Positions 33,104-41,764 of a DNA stretch of 64,000 nt are shown here, piece after piece. Numbering within the stretch: the first letter of the stretch is position 1; each line of letters starts with the position of its first letter. The stretch comes from Flavobacterium sp. W4I14 (GTDB lineage Bacteria > Bacteroidota > Bacteroidia > Sphingobacteriales > Sphingobacteriaceae), in assembly GCA_030817875.1 (NCBI GenBank), contig JAUSZU010000001.1, positions 496,001-560,000 on the forward strand, in the 5' to 3' direction. The translations under genes were made by a program, and so were the position numbers. The notes under the pieces are model-generated. The model saw only the letters and a list, made by a program, of their open reading frames with translations. It was not told where the DNA came from and searched no databases.

Positions 33104-33256
33104 GATTGGTCGTCTTTCCCGCGCAGGCGGGAATCTTACAACGCACACTATGTAGCGACCTTACTAGTCTTAGCGTCTCGCTAAGACTATACTTTATCTC
33201 GAGTAATTGGTTTCAGTAAGGAAATAATTATGTCTTAGCGAGACGCTAAGACTAGT
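33104..33256. repeat. REP-like element interrupted by a nested inverted repeat
   Basis: It opens with GATTGGTCGTCTTTCCCGCG and the TCCCGCGCAGGCGGGA hairpin, as at 39682, then carries two hairpins: 33165-33189 (AGTCTTAGCG-tct-CGCTAAGACT) and 33232-33252 (its mirror, loop AGA). 33164-33187 and 33232-33255 are perfect reverse complements over 24 bp. Gene-free; the rest of the gap to 33344 holds CAGGTGGTAACACC, a degraded two-hairpin-repeat fragment. Confidence 0.7.
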
Positions 33257-33344
33257 TGCGTTATAAATATGTGTATAAATGCATCCATCAGTCAGGTGGT
33301 AACACCAGACAGCACATTAAACACCAGATAGCACATCATTAAAA

Positions 33345-33806
33345 TTATAAAAAATGAAGTGCTTCTGTGGGTACAAATGGGCTTACATCGCCATGGTTTC
33401 TTAAAATATCACGCACAATGGTAGAGCTGATGGCCGAATATTCGGGTTTGCTTAACAGTAAAATGGTTTCTACTTCGGGCATCATGGTCTGATTGATCTG
33501 TGCTATGGCTCTTTCATATTCAAAATCGGATGCTGAACGGATACCGCGTACCATATATTTGGCATTAATTTTCCGGCAAAAATCTACTGTTAAACCTTCG
33601 TAAGTTTGGATTTCGATATTCTGATAGCCTTTAAAAACTGTCTGTAAAATCTGAAGACGCTGCTCTGCACTTAAGAAATTCTGTTTAGAGCTGTTTAGTC
33701 CGATACCTACTACAATTTTATCGAAAAGTGGAGTGGCACGTTGTAAAATATTTACGTGAGCAATAGTGATCGGATCAAATGAGCCTGGAAATAGCGCTAT
33801 CTTCAT
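33345..33806 (-). CDS. coaD: Pantetheine-phosphate adenylyltransferase
   Basis: 153 aa, the normal PPAT length. It catalyses the fourth step of CoA synthesis (4'-phosphopantetheine + ATP to dephospho-CoA) in the cytosol. Motifs: GSFDPITIAHVNIL (the TxGH nucleotide loop, here with Ala for Gly), MVRGIRSASDFEYE and ISSTIVRD. All are in the expected order. Alone on the minus strand; upstream and downstream gaps carry repeats. Confidence 0.95.
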   Translation of the reverse strand: MKIALFPGSFDPITIAHVNILQRATPLFDKIVVGIGLNSSKQNFLSAEQRLQILQTVFKGYQNIEIQTYEGLTVDFCRKINAKYMVRGIRSASDFEYERAIAQINQTMMPEVETILLLSKPEYSAISSTIVRDILRNHGDVSPFVPTEALHFL

Positions 33807-34133
33807 GATTCAAATATAGATTTTATGGCGGAATTATTTACCACAAAGAACACAAAGAGAGTTATTTTTTTGCCACAGAAACACGGATTTAAACGGAATG
33901 CACCTGGCTTAATCTTTTACCATTAAGAAATTTAGGACATTAAGGTAATCTATGGCACTATAACTGGAGCAGGCCGCTCATTTTAAGCCTGATTGCAATT
34001 GAAAGCCCGGAACCCGATCCTTTATCGGGTGAGGACTTGCAATGAAAAGCAGGACTAAAGGCCGCCACAACGCACTAATGCTCACTTTCAAAAAAAAATA
34101 TTTTACTGGCCTAAGAAAAGATTAGGGTCTTTG
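33807..34133. repeat. Gene-free stretch with degraded repeats
   Basis: Contains CACAAAGAACACAAAGAGAG and GCCACAGAAACACGGATTT tracts near 33840-33900, and a CCCGAT-cctttt-ATCGGG hairpin at 34014-34030 within a tract that has TGCAATTGAAAGC and TTGCAATGAAAAGC. No coding potential was recognised. Confidence 0.5.
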
Positions 34134-34673
34134 CTACTCGCTAAACTCAAAAAAGCTGAACGATGAATTGCCGTATTTTCTGGTTTCGGTGTAGCCGGGC
34201 TGGCTGTTCAGTTTCATGTTACTTTGGTGTTCTACAATTAACAGGCCATCGGGTTTAAGCAATTGTTGTTCTTTAACCATCACAGGAATCTGTGGAATGT
34301 TAGGCATATTGTATGGCGGATCAGCAAAGATCAGGTCGTAAGCGCCAGTCATTTGTTTTAATAACTTGAATACATCGCCTTTACGCACATCAACCTGATC
34401 AAACTGGTGTTGTTTTGCTGTGTTTTTAACCCAGTTTACGCAGCCATAATCCATATCAACGGCTAAAATACTTTCTGCACCGCGTGAGGCAAACTCAAAA
34501 GTTAAATTTCCGGTACCGCAGAATAAATCCAGAACAGAACAGGTTTCGAAATCATATTTGTTGTTGAGGATATTGAAGAGTGCTTCTTTGGCAATATCCG
34601 TAGTTGGGCGTACCGGTAAATTTGCAGGGGGCTGCAAACGGATGCCCTTTAATTTGCCACCAATTATTCGCAT
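34134..34673 (-). CDS. rsmD: 16S rRNA (guanine966-N2)-methyltransferase RsmD
   Basis: 179 aa, the standard RsmD size. The Rossmann SAM site is SVLDLFCGTGNLTFE, and the catalytic DPPY motif is in FADPPYNMPN. The start MRIIGGKLKGIRLQPPANLPVRPTTDIAKEALFNIL is diagnostic. It methylates N2 of G966 in 16S rRNA. The start overlaps the upstream DUF3822 gene by 10 bp, a conserved neighbour pair in Bacteroidota. Confidence 0.95.
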   Translation of the reverse strand: MRIIGGKLKGIRLQPPANLPVRPTTDIAKEALFNILNNKYDFETCSVLDLFCGTGNLTFEFASRGAESILAVDMDYGCVNWVKNTAKQHQFDQVDVRKGDVFKLLKQMTGAYDLIFADPPYNMPNIPQIPVMVKEQQLLKPDGLLIVEHQSNMKLNSQPGYTETRKYGNSSFSFFEFSE

Positions 34674-35470
34674 AAATCTAAAGCAAGGAGACCGCTGAAA
34701 TAGTGCTTAGGCATATCGGCCAGTAATTCGCTATTTTGTTTTCCAGCAGGAAGAAAGAAATAAAGTTGGTTAAAGTATTTTAATAAGCAGTTATAATGCT
34801 CATCATCTTCGTTTATAATGCCTTGTAAATAAACGGGAATGGCATCAGTTAAGCCCAGTTGCTCGATCATCAGCAACAGGAAATAATTAAATTCCTCAGC
34901 ATTTTCTGATTGATAATGGTTTTGAAAAACGATCTTTTTATCTTTTATGTAAAGTACATTGAAAGATACTGCTGTAAAATCGATTAATAAAGATTCGTCT
35001 GCCAAATGATTAAATAAAACCATTAATGGTTCAGACTGCGGAAATAAATCTGTTTTCTCAGGTAAATTTGATTTTAAATCCTCATCTAAACAAAAAACAG
35101 TATTAAAACCTAACTTATCGTTGTGTTTGGTATACACTTTAGCATCGGAACCTAAATACTTGGCATAAACGGACAGATTTTCACCATCAAACCATTCATC
35201 AGGAATGAAAATAAAATTTGAGGTATGGATTGCCGCTTTTACCGTTGCATAGTTTAACGATAGGTAACTGTCGGTTTCAAAGGCAGATTTCAGTTCTTTC
35301 TGTACATCTTCACAACCTTGTTTATCAAAAATGATATTAATCTCCTCTGTGTCCTTACCTACCACAGCATAAGAAAAGCTGTCATTCGTTATTTTTAACA
35401 ATAAATGGCAGTTTGCAGATGCATCAGCTTTAAAATTTGGGTCGACTAATAAGAGACTATTGTTACTCAT
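34664..35470 (-). CDS. DUF3822 family protein
   Basis: 268 aa. The order of features fits the DUF3822 family, a Bacteroidota protein found beside rsmD: an N-terminal half (SNNSLLLVDPNFKADASANCHLLLKITNDSFSYAVV) and a C-terminal half (FTAVSFNVLYIKDKKIVFQNHYQSENAEEFNYFLLLMIEQLGLT) that resemble each other and look like an actin-fold/pilus-ATPase-like layout. No function is known. It overlaps rsmD by 10 bp, so the two are co-translated. Confidence 0.85.
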   Translation of the reverse strand: MSNNSLLLVDPNFKADASANCHLLLKITNDSFSYAVVGKDTEEINIIFDKQGCEDVQKELKSAFETDSYLSLNYATVKAAIHTSNFIFIPDEWFDGENLSVYAKYLGSDAKVYTKHNDKLGFNTVFCLDEDLKSNLPEKTDLFPQSEPLMVLFNHLADESLLIDFTAVSFNVLYIKDKKIVFQNHYQSENAEEFNYFLLLMIEQLGLTDAIPVYLQGIINEDDEHYNCLLKYFNQLYFFLPAGKQNSELLADMPKHYFSGLLALDLCE

Positions 35471-35970
35471 TGAAACAAAAATAGACTTTTTTGAGGATTA
35501 ACGGTAAGATGAGGTTAATTTTTTGATTTTGCCACAGAATTATAGGCTGATAGCTTAACGGCAAGCTTGCTGCTTTGTTTTTTTACCACAGATAAAGAGG
35601 ATAACACAGATTATTTGTGTAAATTCTTAACCTGATAAGTGAACTAGTATATCTTTTGCCACGGAAACAGGGAGTTCACGGAAACAATTCTTCGCCATTT
35701 TTGCTTACTAAACGACTTGTGGACCGGTTAATTTTTTACCACCCGAGACACCAGATTGAATTGATATTCGCCCAAAATATGCAATTAACTTTGGGTTCTT
35801 TGCGCCTTCGTGGTTAATCTTGTTTGTCTCTGCGCGCTTTGCGGTTAAAAGAGCATCAGAAATAACTGTGTTTATTTGTGAAGATCTGTGGTGAAAATGT
35901 CTGTGTTTTTTTACCAAAATCAAACCTTTCAGATATTCAAAAATCGAAATATTCGGCTTAAATTCGGAAC
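35471..35970. repeat. Gene-free stretch of decayed CCACAGAT-type repeats
   Basis: Holds ACCACAGATAAAGAGGATAA with ACACAGAT (35584-35612), GCCACGGAAACAGGGAG (~35657), TTTGCGCCTTCGTGGTTAAT (~35800) and the reverse arm GTGAAGATCTGTGGTG (~35878). Several eroded copies are overlaid. It should also contain the promoter of the diadenylate-cyclase-like gene; none is distinctive. Confidence 0.5.
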
Positions 35971-37110
35971 ATGAGTTACAAGCCTACCTACAAAGCGGCA
36001 AACACGATTGCAGCAACTATTGAGCAACATTTTGTTAAACTGCATAAAAATGCAATTGCACAGGGCGAGATAGATTTGGCTACTCAACCGGATCGAAAAA
36101 TAATTGAAGCGATAATAGATGTTGCTTTTTGGAGCAGCTTGCGTAAGGAAGAAGGTCATTCGCCACGGATTTCGATTGCTTTTTTACCGCCGGATCAAAC
36201 GTCGAAACCATTGCGTTTTGCGAAAAAACTAGCGTTAAATGCCAATACCTTAACCAAAATTGCGCCCGGGATTGAACGTTCAGGAATTCACTTAGGGGTT
36301 TGGGAAGAAGATGGCGAACTTTATATCTGGGGTACCACCCTCAATATTCCGAACTTTTGTTTTGTTGTTGATGTTTCCGAACCCGGATTAATCGTAATTA
36401 AACACCGAAGGATTTACGGCATCGGTAAGTTTACCAATGTTGCTGTACTTAAGGGGGAGCAGATCCGTATTGTTGATGACACCAGCTGTGCAAATAAAGA
36501 TTGTCCGCCTATTTTGCAGGCCTTATTAGATCTGACTGTTTTGGCCAGTTGGAACGATCCTATTAATATTTTGATCCAGTTCTCGGTTTCTATGCGTGCC
36601 CATGGCCGTGGGGGTGCCTTGCTAATTGTGCCGAAAGGCGATACGAAATGGGAAGAATCGATTATCCACCCGATACAGTATTTGGTAGAGCCTCCATTCT
36701 GCGGATTGTCCAATCTGGCAAAACAGAGCGGTAATCAGAGCGAAATTTTCTCGCAGGGTGCTGTTCGTCGAGAAGTAGAGCATTTAGCAGGTTTAACAGC
36801 GGTTGATGGTGCAACGATCATCAATGAAGAATTTGACCTGATCGCATTTGGCGCAAAAATCGGCCGTGCTAAAGGTAAACCAACCGTTGAACAGATTGCA
36901 TTTTCGGAGCCCATTGTTGGTGGCGAAGATAAAATTCTTTATCCCGGACAGCTCGGAGGTACGAGGCACTTTTCTGTGGCCCAGTTTGTTAACGATCAAC
37001 CCCAATCTATTGGTTTGGTAGCCTCTCAGGATGGCCATTTTACCATTTTCAGCTATAGCAAAAAACAAAATATGGTAATGGCACATCGCATTGAAACTTT
37101 ACTTTTGTAA
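35971..37110 (+). CDS. DACNV-type sensor fused to a DisA/diadenylate-cyclase-like domain
   Basis: 379 aa. The C-terminal ~190 residues carry the DisA_N landmarks: GGALLIVP (214-221), DGAT (279-282) and GTRHF (330-334), followed by GLVASQDGHFTIF. In diadenylate cyclases the second motif is (S/T)RHR; here the last Arg is Phe. The N-terminal half (about 35-185, HSPRISIAFLPPD ... VVDVSEPGLIVIKHRRIYGIGKF) fits a putative sensor domain called DACNV in Bacteroidota proteins of this kind. If active, it would make c-di-AMP from ATP. No signal peptide or membrane segment is visible, unlike CdaA. Stands alone. Confidence 0.75.
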   Translation: MSYKPTYKAANTIAATIEQHFVKLHKNAIAQGEIDLATQPDRKIIEAIIDVAFWSSLRKEEGHSPRISIAFLPPDQTSKPLRFAKKLALNANTLTKIAPGIERSGIHLGVWEEDGELYIWGTTLNIPNFCFVVDVSEPGLIVIKHRRIYGIGKFTNVAVLKGEQIRIVDDTSCANKDCPPILQALLDLTVLASWNDPINILIQFSVSMRAHGRGGALLIVPKGDTKWEESIIHPIQYLVEPPFCGLSNLAKQSGNQSEIFSQGAVRREVEHLAGLTAVDGATIINEEFDLIAFGAKIGRAKGKPTVEQIAFSEPIVGGEDKILYPGQLGGTRHFSVAQFVNDQPQSIGLVASQDGHFTIFSYSKKQNMVMAHRIETLLL

Positions 37111-37227
37111 CGAAAATTGTTTAATTGTTGCATTGCTTTATTGTTTGGCCGGGGTAATGCTTAAAAAGGAGCATGCCTTTATTGAGGTTACTTCGACAAT
37201 CTACCATTGACGGATTAAAGTAGAGCA

Positions 37228-37350
37228 ATCGTCATTCCCGCGCAGGCGGGAATCTTAAAGCGCTTGCATTACGATTATTCATAAGTTTTCCTTTTTTCAG
37301 AGGCATTCATGAGCATTCCGTGGTTCCCAATCGAGTTGGGAATGACGATT
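37228..37350. repeat. REP-like element, TCCCGCGCAGGCGGGA type
   Basis: CGTCATTCCCGCGCAGGCGG at the left, with a hairpin, and TTCCCAATCGAGTTGGGAATGACG-type arm at the right; outer arms CGTCATTCCC / GGGAATGACG are complementary. It fills the gap 37111-37464; the rest of the gap shows no gene. Confidence 0.75.
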
Positions 37351-37464
37351 CCTCGCAGTGTGACACTCAAAAAAAAGATGTAACGGAAAGACCGATTGCC
37401 AGAACAAATTAGCACAGCAACTGCTTTTCAAAAACAATTTATCATTAAAACAATTTAACAATAC

Positions 37465-38898
37465 ATGTTAATCGATAAAAGCCAGCTTATAGCTTCAGCA
37501 TACGAACATACACCAACCAAAGAGCAATTGCTTTTTTGCGAGCGGATGTCGGTGTTTTTGCAGCAGGACGACGAGTACCGCTGTTTTGTGCTTAAGGGTT
37601 ACGCTGGTACGGGTAAAACCACCTCTGTAGCAGCTTTGGTGAAGGTTTTAAAACAATTTAATCTGCGTAGTGAACTGCTTGCGCCAACGGGAAGGGCAGC
37701 GAAAGTAATGAGCCAGTATTCATACCGTAAAGCATTAACCATACATAAACGAATTTACCGCAAGCGCTCGGCGGCATCGCCCGAAATGCAGTTTCAATTG
37801 GCACCTAATCTCTCGGAAAATACTTTGTTTATTATCGACGAGGCCTCGATGATTGCCGATGAATTTAATGAAACAGGTTCTTCAATATTAAGAGATCTGC
37901 TGGAGTTTGTTTACAATACCAAAAACTGTTTTTTACTTTTTGTGGGCGATACGGCACAGTTGCCCCCTGTGGGGAGTTTAGATAGCCCCGCTCTGAACGA
38001 ACAGTACCTCAAAGATAAATTTGCCTTAACCGTGTCATCTGTTGAGTTGAAGGAAGTGGTTAGGCAAGGAAAGAAATCGGGTATTTTGGCCAATGCTACG
38101 ATGTTGAGAAATCAGATTGCTAAAAATCCTGAAAACCCGATGCCTAAATTCCTGACTAAAAGTTATACCGATATTTACAATATGCCCGGGGCGCGTTTGG
38201 TTGAAGGACTGGAATATGCTTACCGCAAATTCGGCATGGAAAATACCCTGGTGGTTTGCCGTTCCAATAAATCGGCCAATGTGTATAACCAGCAGATTAG
38301 AGCCAGGTTGTTGTACCGCGAAGAAGAGTTAACGGGAGGCGATCAGATTATGGTGGTGCGGAACAATTATTTCTGGCTACCAGAGAACGAGGATACTGCT
38401 TTTATTGCCAATGGCGATATGGCAAAGGTGATTCGTGTGAGAGGAGAAGAAGAACGTTATGGATTCCGTTTTGCCGATGCCACTTTAGAGTTTATGGATT
38501 TCCCTGCTGCGGGACAGATTAGTTGCAAAGTAATGTTGGATACGCTCAATTTAGAAAGCGCTAATCTCCCTTACGAGCAGAATAAAAAGCTTTTTGATGG
38601 GCTTAATGAAGACTATGAGCATATTGCCAATAAAAGGCAGCGGATGTTGGCCATTAAGGCCGATCCTTTTTATAATGCGCTGCAAATTAAGTTTGCTTAT
38701 GCGGTAACCTGCCATAAAGCACAGGGCGGGCAGTGGGATGCTGTTTTTGCTGATCAGGGTTATCTTACTGAAGAAATGATTGATCTCGATTTTCTCCGCT
38801 GGTTGTACACTGCTGTAACACGGGCAAAAAAAGAGTTATATTTAGTCAATTTTGCACCTCAGCTTTTCGCGAAGACAGCGCAGGAGGATTACTTTTAG
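37465..38898 (+). CDS. RecD-like ATP-dependent DNA helicase
   Basis: 477 aa. Motif I (Walker A) is GYAGTGKTTS, motif II is FIIDEASMI, motif III is VGDTAQLPPVGS, and the C-terminal motifs are TCHKAQGGQWDAVFAD (V) and LYTAVTRAKKELYLV (VI). It is a single-subunit SF1B helicase of the short RecD2 type, without the long N-terminal extension of RecD2. 5'-3' unwinding is expected; partner nuclease unknown. The neighbouring four-helix protein gene follows after 81 bp and may be in the same transcript. Confidence 0.93.
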   Translation: MLIDKSQLIASAYEHTPTKEQLLFCERMSVFLQQDDEYRCFVLKGYAGTGKTTSVAALVKVLKQFNLRSELLAPTGRAAKVMSQYSYRKALTIHKRIYRKRSAASPEMQFQLAPNLSENTLFIIDEASMIADEFNETGSSILRDLLEFVYNTKNCFLLFVGDTAQLPPVGSLDSPALNEQYLKDKFALTVSSVELKEVVRQGKKSGILANATMLRNQIAKNPENPMPKFLTKSYTDIYNMPGARLVEGLEYAYRKFGMENTLVVCRSNKSANVYNQQIRARLLYREEELTGGDQIMVVRNNYFWLPENEDTAFIANGDMAKVIRVRGEEERYGFRFADATLEFMDFPAAGQISCKVMLDTLNLESANLPYEQNKKLFDGLNEDYEHIANKRQRMLAIKADPFYNALQIKFAYAVTCHKAQGGQWDAVFADQGYLTEEMIDLDFLRWLYTAVTRAKKELYLVNFAPQLFAKTAQEDYF

Positions 38899-38979
38899 AA
38901 CGTGATTACACAGATTTAAGGATTGCACAGATTGATTTTCTTTGTGCCTTTGTGGTCGAACATACTAACCAAATTATAT

Positions 38980-39651
38980 ATGAAATTTGCCTTTAGTCTA
39001 AAAAACAAGCTAAAAATAGCTTTTTTGCTTTTCTGCATCATGTGCTGCACCTTGTTAATCCGTTTTTTGGAAGATAAAAGTGTAGAGAAGATTAACGAAT
39101 CTTTTATTTCAATGTACAACGACAGACTTGTTCCGGCAACAGATTTATACTTTATTGCCGAAAATCTGTATTATAAAAATAAGATTCTTCAAGAAATATT
39201 ATTCGGGGATGGTACCGTTCAGCCTTCAATCGGTATAGTGAAAATGAATAAACACAACCGTAAAATAGATTCGATAATCAATAAATATGAACTTACTTTA
39301 TTGGTAAAACAGGAGAAAAGTTTTTTAAACGATCTTAAAAAAGCATTAACTGTTCAACAGGGATTGGAGGCGAAAATAATAAACATGGCAGGTGCTGAAG
39401 GAAGAATAATTTATGAGTCGATGGGAAAAAATGCTGTTGATGAAACACTGGCTAAGCTTTCGGCTTTGATTAAAATACAATCTAAAGTGGGTAATGATCT
39501 GATTAAAGGTTCAAAGATCTTCGTTTCGGGAACGAAGGTATATTCCACCTTGCAGGTTATTTTGGCTATTGTGATCGGAATTATGATCGTAGCTATTGTT
39601 TCGGCCTCGAATGCAGTGAAAATTCAGAGCGAGAAGTTTAATTTGAATTAG
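38980..39651 (+). CDS. Four-helix-bundle (MCP-type) sensor membrane protein
   Basis: 223 aa from the ATG at 38980 (an in-frame TTG 19 codons upstream is less likely). Membrane segments are at about 12-29 and 192-212. The ~160 residues between are helical and charged (NESFISMYNDRLVPATDLYFIAENLYYKNK), fitting the four-helix bundle sensory domain found in MCP-type receptors. The cytosolic tail is only ~10 residues, so no signalling domain follows. It is a stand-alone bundle of the kind common in Bacteroidota; ligand unknown. Confidence 0.78.
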   Translation: MKFAFSLKNKLKIAFLLFCIMCCTLLIRFLEDKSVEKINESFISMYNDRLVPATDLYFIAENLYYKNKILQEILFGDGTVQPSIGIVKMNKHNRKIDSIINKYELTLLVKQEKSFLNDLKKALTVQQGLEAKIINMAGAEGRIIYESMGKNAVDETLAKLSALIKIQSKVGNDLIKGSKIFVSGTKVYSTLQVILAIVIGIMIVAIVSASNAVKIQSEKFNLN

Positions 39652-39681
39652 ATTTATAGTAAGTTTTACTGGTTAATTCAT

Positions 39682-39764
39682 GATTGGTCGTCTTTCCCGC
39701 GCAGGCGGGAATCGTAATGCAAGCGCTTTAAGATTCCCAATCAAGTTGGGAATGACGACCAATC
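39682..39764. repeat. REP-like element, compact complete copy
   Basis: Outer arms GATTGGTCGTC and GACGACCAATC are exact reverse complements. Inside are TTCCCGCGCAGGCGGGAATC and GATTCCCAATCAAGTTGGGA, also partly self-complementary. This is the cleanest copy of the family, only 83 bp, ending 23 bp before the cvfB-like stop. Confidence 0.85.
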
Positions 39765-39786
39765 TTAATGATTTTTATGAAATAAA

Positions 39787-40632
39787 TTATTCTGCTTCGT
39801 CGTCTGTAATCAATCTGATCGAATCATCAGAAAGTACAATTAGGCGCTCTTTGTACAATGAACCAATGGTTTTTTTGAAGGCACTTTTACTGATCTGGAA
39901 ACGGTGATAAATATCTTCCGGAGAACTTTTATCGCCCAGCTCAATTACACCACCACTCTTTTTTAGCTCTCTTAACATCATCTCTTTCGAATCGAGAATA
40001 TGGCCGTAACCACTTGGCTGTAGGGTTAAATCGATCTTACCTTCTACTCGGATTTTCTTGATCCAGCCTTTGCGCATTTCGCCCGGTTGAATATTATCAA
40101 AAACCTCGTTATTATAAAGCAAACCAATATAAGTGTTGTTAATAATGGCGTTAAAACCAAGATCGGTTTCTTCGGTAATCAATAAGCTTACTTCGTCGCC
40201 CTCTTCAAAATCGAAGCCATCTTCTTCAACAAAATCATACAGTTTAGAAGAAGCCAACAAGCGGTCGTTACTTTCATCTAAATATAAGTAAACCACATAT
40301 TTATAGCCTTTTTGCATCGGCCTTTTTTGTTCGCGATCCGGTACATAAACATCTTTGTCGATACCAAGATCCATGAACACGCCATCATCACCATCAGAAA
40401 CTACTTTCAAAAAAGCAAAATCGCCCACTTCTGCATAAGCTTTCTGAGTAGTCCCCGTTAGGCGGCCATCTTTTTGTACAAAAACAAAAACGGTAATGTT
40501 ATCGCCAATTTCTACGCCATTCGGAACGTATTGGTAAGGCAGGATGACCAGTTTATCGCCATCGGTTAAGTTTAATCCAGCTTCTGTTTTGCTTAAAATC
40601 CTTAACTCGTTGTATTTTCCTATTTCAATCAT
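39787..40632 (-). CDS. cvfB: CvfB-like S1 RNA-binding protein
   Basis: 281 aa. Composition follows CvfB: three S1-type OB folds followed by a winged-helix C-terminus. The N-terminal S1 is MIEIGKYNELRILSKTEAGLNL; the second has LKVVSDGDDGVFMDLGIDKDVYVPDREQ; the third has GYKYVVYLYLDESNDRLLAS. The terminal ~60 residues (GGVIELGDKSSPEDIYHRFQISKSAFKKTIGSLYKERLI) form the winged helix. In Staphylococcus CvfB affects virulence gene expression through RNA binding; here the role is unknown. Confidence 0.92.
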   Translation of the reverse strand: MIEIGKYNELRILSKTEAGLNLTDGDKLVILPYQYVPNGVEIGDNITVFVFVQKDGRLTGTTQKAYAEVGDFAFLKVVSDGDDGVFMDLGIDKDVYVPDREQKRPMQKGYKYVVYLYLDESNDRLLASSKLYDFVEEDGFDFEEGDEVSLLITEETDLGFNAIINNTYIGLLYNNEVFDNIQPGEMRKGWIKKIRVEGKIDLTLQPSGYGHILDSKEMMLRELKKSGGVIELGDKSSPEDIYHRFQISKSAFKKTIGSLYKERLIVLSDDSIRLITDDEAE

Positions 40633-40786
40633 GTGTTTTGGGTTTAACCATTTTCTTCAATGGCTTTTGCTGCAAAGGTAGCAATGTTTCGTTGCAAATT
40701 GGCTTTAAATGAAGTTGAAAGATGTCCTAATGTTTTGTTAAGAATTAAAGCTGGGATATAACTAAATAAGCTATTTCTAATCGTTA

Positions 40787-40896
40787 CGTCATGCTGAATT
40801 TATTTTACAGGCAGAATAGTGTTTTCAATTGTCTTGTAGCTACTACGTGGTCAGCATCTTTTTTGTAAAGACCCTGAAATAAATTCAGGGTGACGA
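40787..40896. repeat. CGTCATGCTGAATTTATTT palindrome
   Basis: CGTCATGCTGAATTTATTT pairs with AAATAAATTCAGGGTGACG across ~70 bp. It lies in the gap 40633-40987 between the cvfB-like gene and the LURP-one-like gene; the rest of the gap has no gene. Confidence 0.75.
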
Positions 40897-40987
40897 CTCT
40901 TATAGTAATTAACGCTGTATTAGAAAATTAAGAATAGTCAATGAAAAATATATATTTTAGCAACTTATCTAATATTAAAACTACAAT

Positions 40988-41590
40988 ATGAACAAGCAGA
41001 TTCCTCCATTTTTTTTAAGCGACGAGTATTTTATTGATGAGAAAGTAAACTTTTTGAAGTTTGCGAATGAGTACAAAGTTTATAACGATCAGGGTGCTCA
41101 GATCGGGATTATTAAACAGCGTATTTCTGGCTGGCAAAAGGCTTTAACCTTATTGGTTGATAAGCGTATGATGCCTTTTAAATTAGAAATTACCGATATT
41201 AACGACCAGTTGCAGGCCACCATTACAAGAGGATGGACCTTCTGGATGTCGAAAATTATTGTAACCGATCCGCTTGGTGTTGAAGTGGGCATTATTAAAC
41301 AAAAATTTAAATTCTTCAAGCCAACTTTTACCATTTCGAGTCCAACATCTGGAGAAGAGATCGCAAAAATCTCCGGCGATTGGAAAGCCTGGAACTTTAG
41401 CATCACCAATAATGCAGGTGCTGAAATGGGTAAAATAAACAAAAAGTGGGCTGGTGCTTTGAAAGAAGTTTTCACCACGGCCGATAAATACAATGTGTCT
41501 ATCGATCCCAGTTATGCAGAAAGCAATCAGAAAGTTGCAATTGTGGCCACTGCCATTACCATCGATATGGTTTTGAAAGAGAGTAAATAG
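40988..41590 (+). CDS. LURP-one-related/phospholipid-scramblase-like protein
   Basis: 200 aa without signal peptide. The repeated pattern of a Gly/Val-rich strand, a hydrophobic edge and a charged turn (EYKVYNDQGAQIGIIKQRI ... KLEITDINDQLQATITRGWTFW ... KIIVTDPLGVEVGIIKQKF ... FTISSPTSGEEIAKISGDWKAWNFSI) is that of the Tubby/LURP-one/scramblase fold, a 12-stranded beta-barrel around one helix. The last hydrophobic stretch (KVAIVATAITIDMVLKE) is the central helix. Bacterial members have no assigned function; phospholipid binding is only a family suggestion. Confidence 0.8.
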   Translation: MNKQIPPFFLSDEYFIDEKVNFLKFANEYKVYNDQGAQIGIIKQRISGWQKALTLLVDKRMMPFKLEITDINDQLQATITRGWTFWMSKIIVTDPLGVEVGIIKQKFKFFKPTFTISSPTSGEEIAKISGDWKAWNFSITNNAGAEMGKINKKWAGALKEVFTTADKYNVSIDPSYAESNQKVAIVATAITIDMVLKESK

Positions 41591-41598
41591 GAAAGTTA

Positions 41599-41693
41599 AT
41601 GATTGAATGAGAGAATGACTGAATGTAAGGAACGAAAGATTTAATAAAAATCCTCTAAGCATTCACTCACTCAAAATTCAATCATTCTCTAAT
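41599..41693. repeat. Imperfect inverted repeat between the scramblase-like and ABC genes
   Basis: AATGATTGAATGAGAGAATG on the left pairs imperfectly with CATTCACTCACTC and CAATCATTCTC on the right. Simple ATGATTGA-type repeat tracts of this kind recur in Sphingobacteriaceae gaps. Confidence 0.55.
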
Positions 41694-41764
41694 TAATTAT
41701 TTTCTCATTTAATCATTTCTTTGGGTTAAATTTGGAACCTACAATTTAAGGTATCTTCATTGAT

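Noticed and set aside
35708..35923. 71-codon frame on the minus strand
   Set aside because: Falls within overlapping eroded CCACAGAT-type repeats; no protein-like features.
36414..37086. Two minus-strand frames of ~97-99 codons
   Set aside because: Antisense to the diadenylate-cyclase-like gene, whose plus-strand frame has conserved motifs.
39680..39907. 75-codon frame on the plus strand
   Set aside because: First half is the REP-like element and second half is antisense to the cvfB-like gene.
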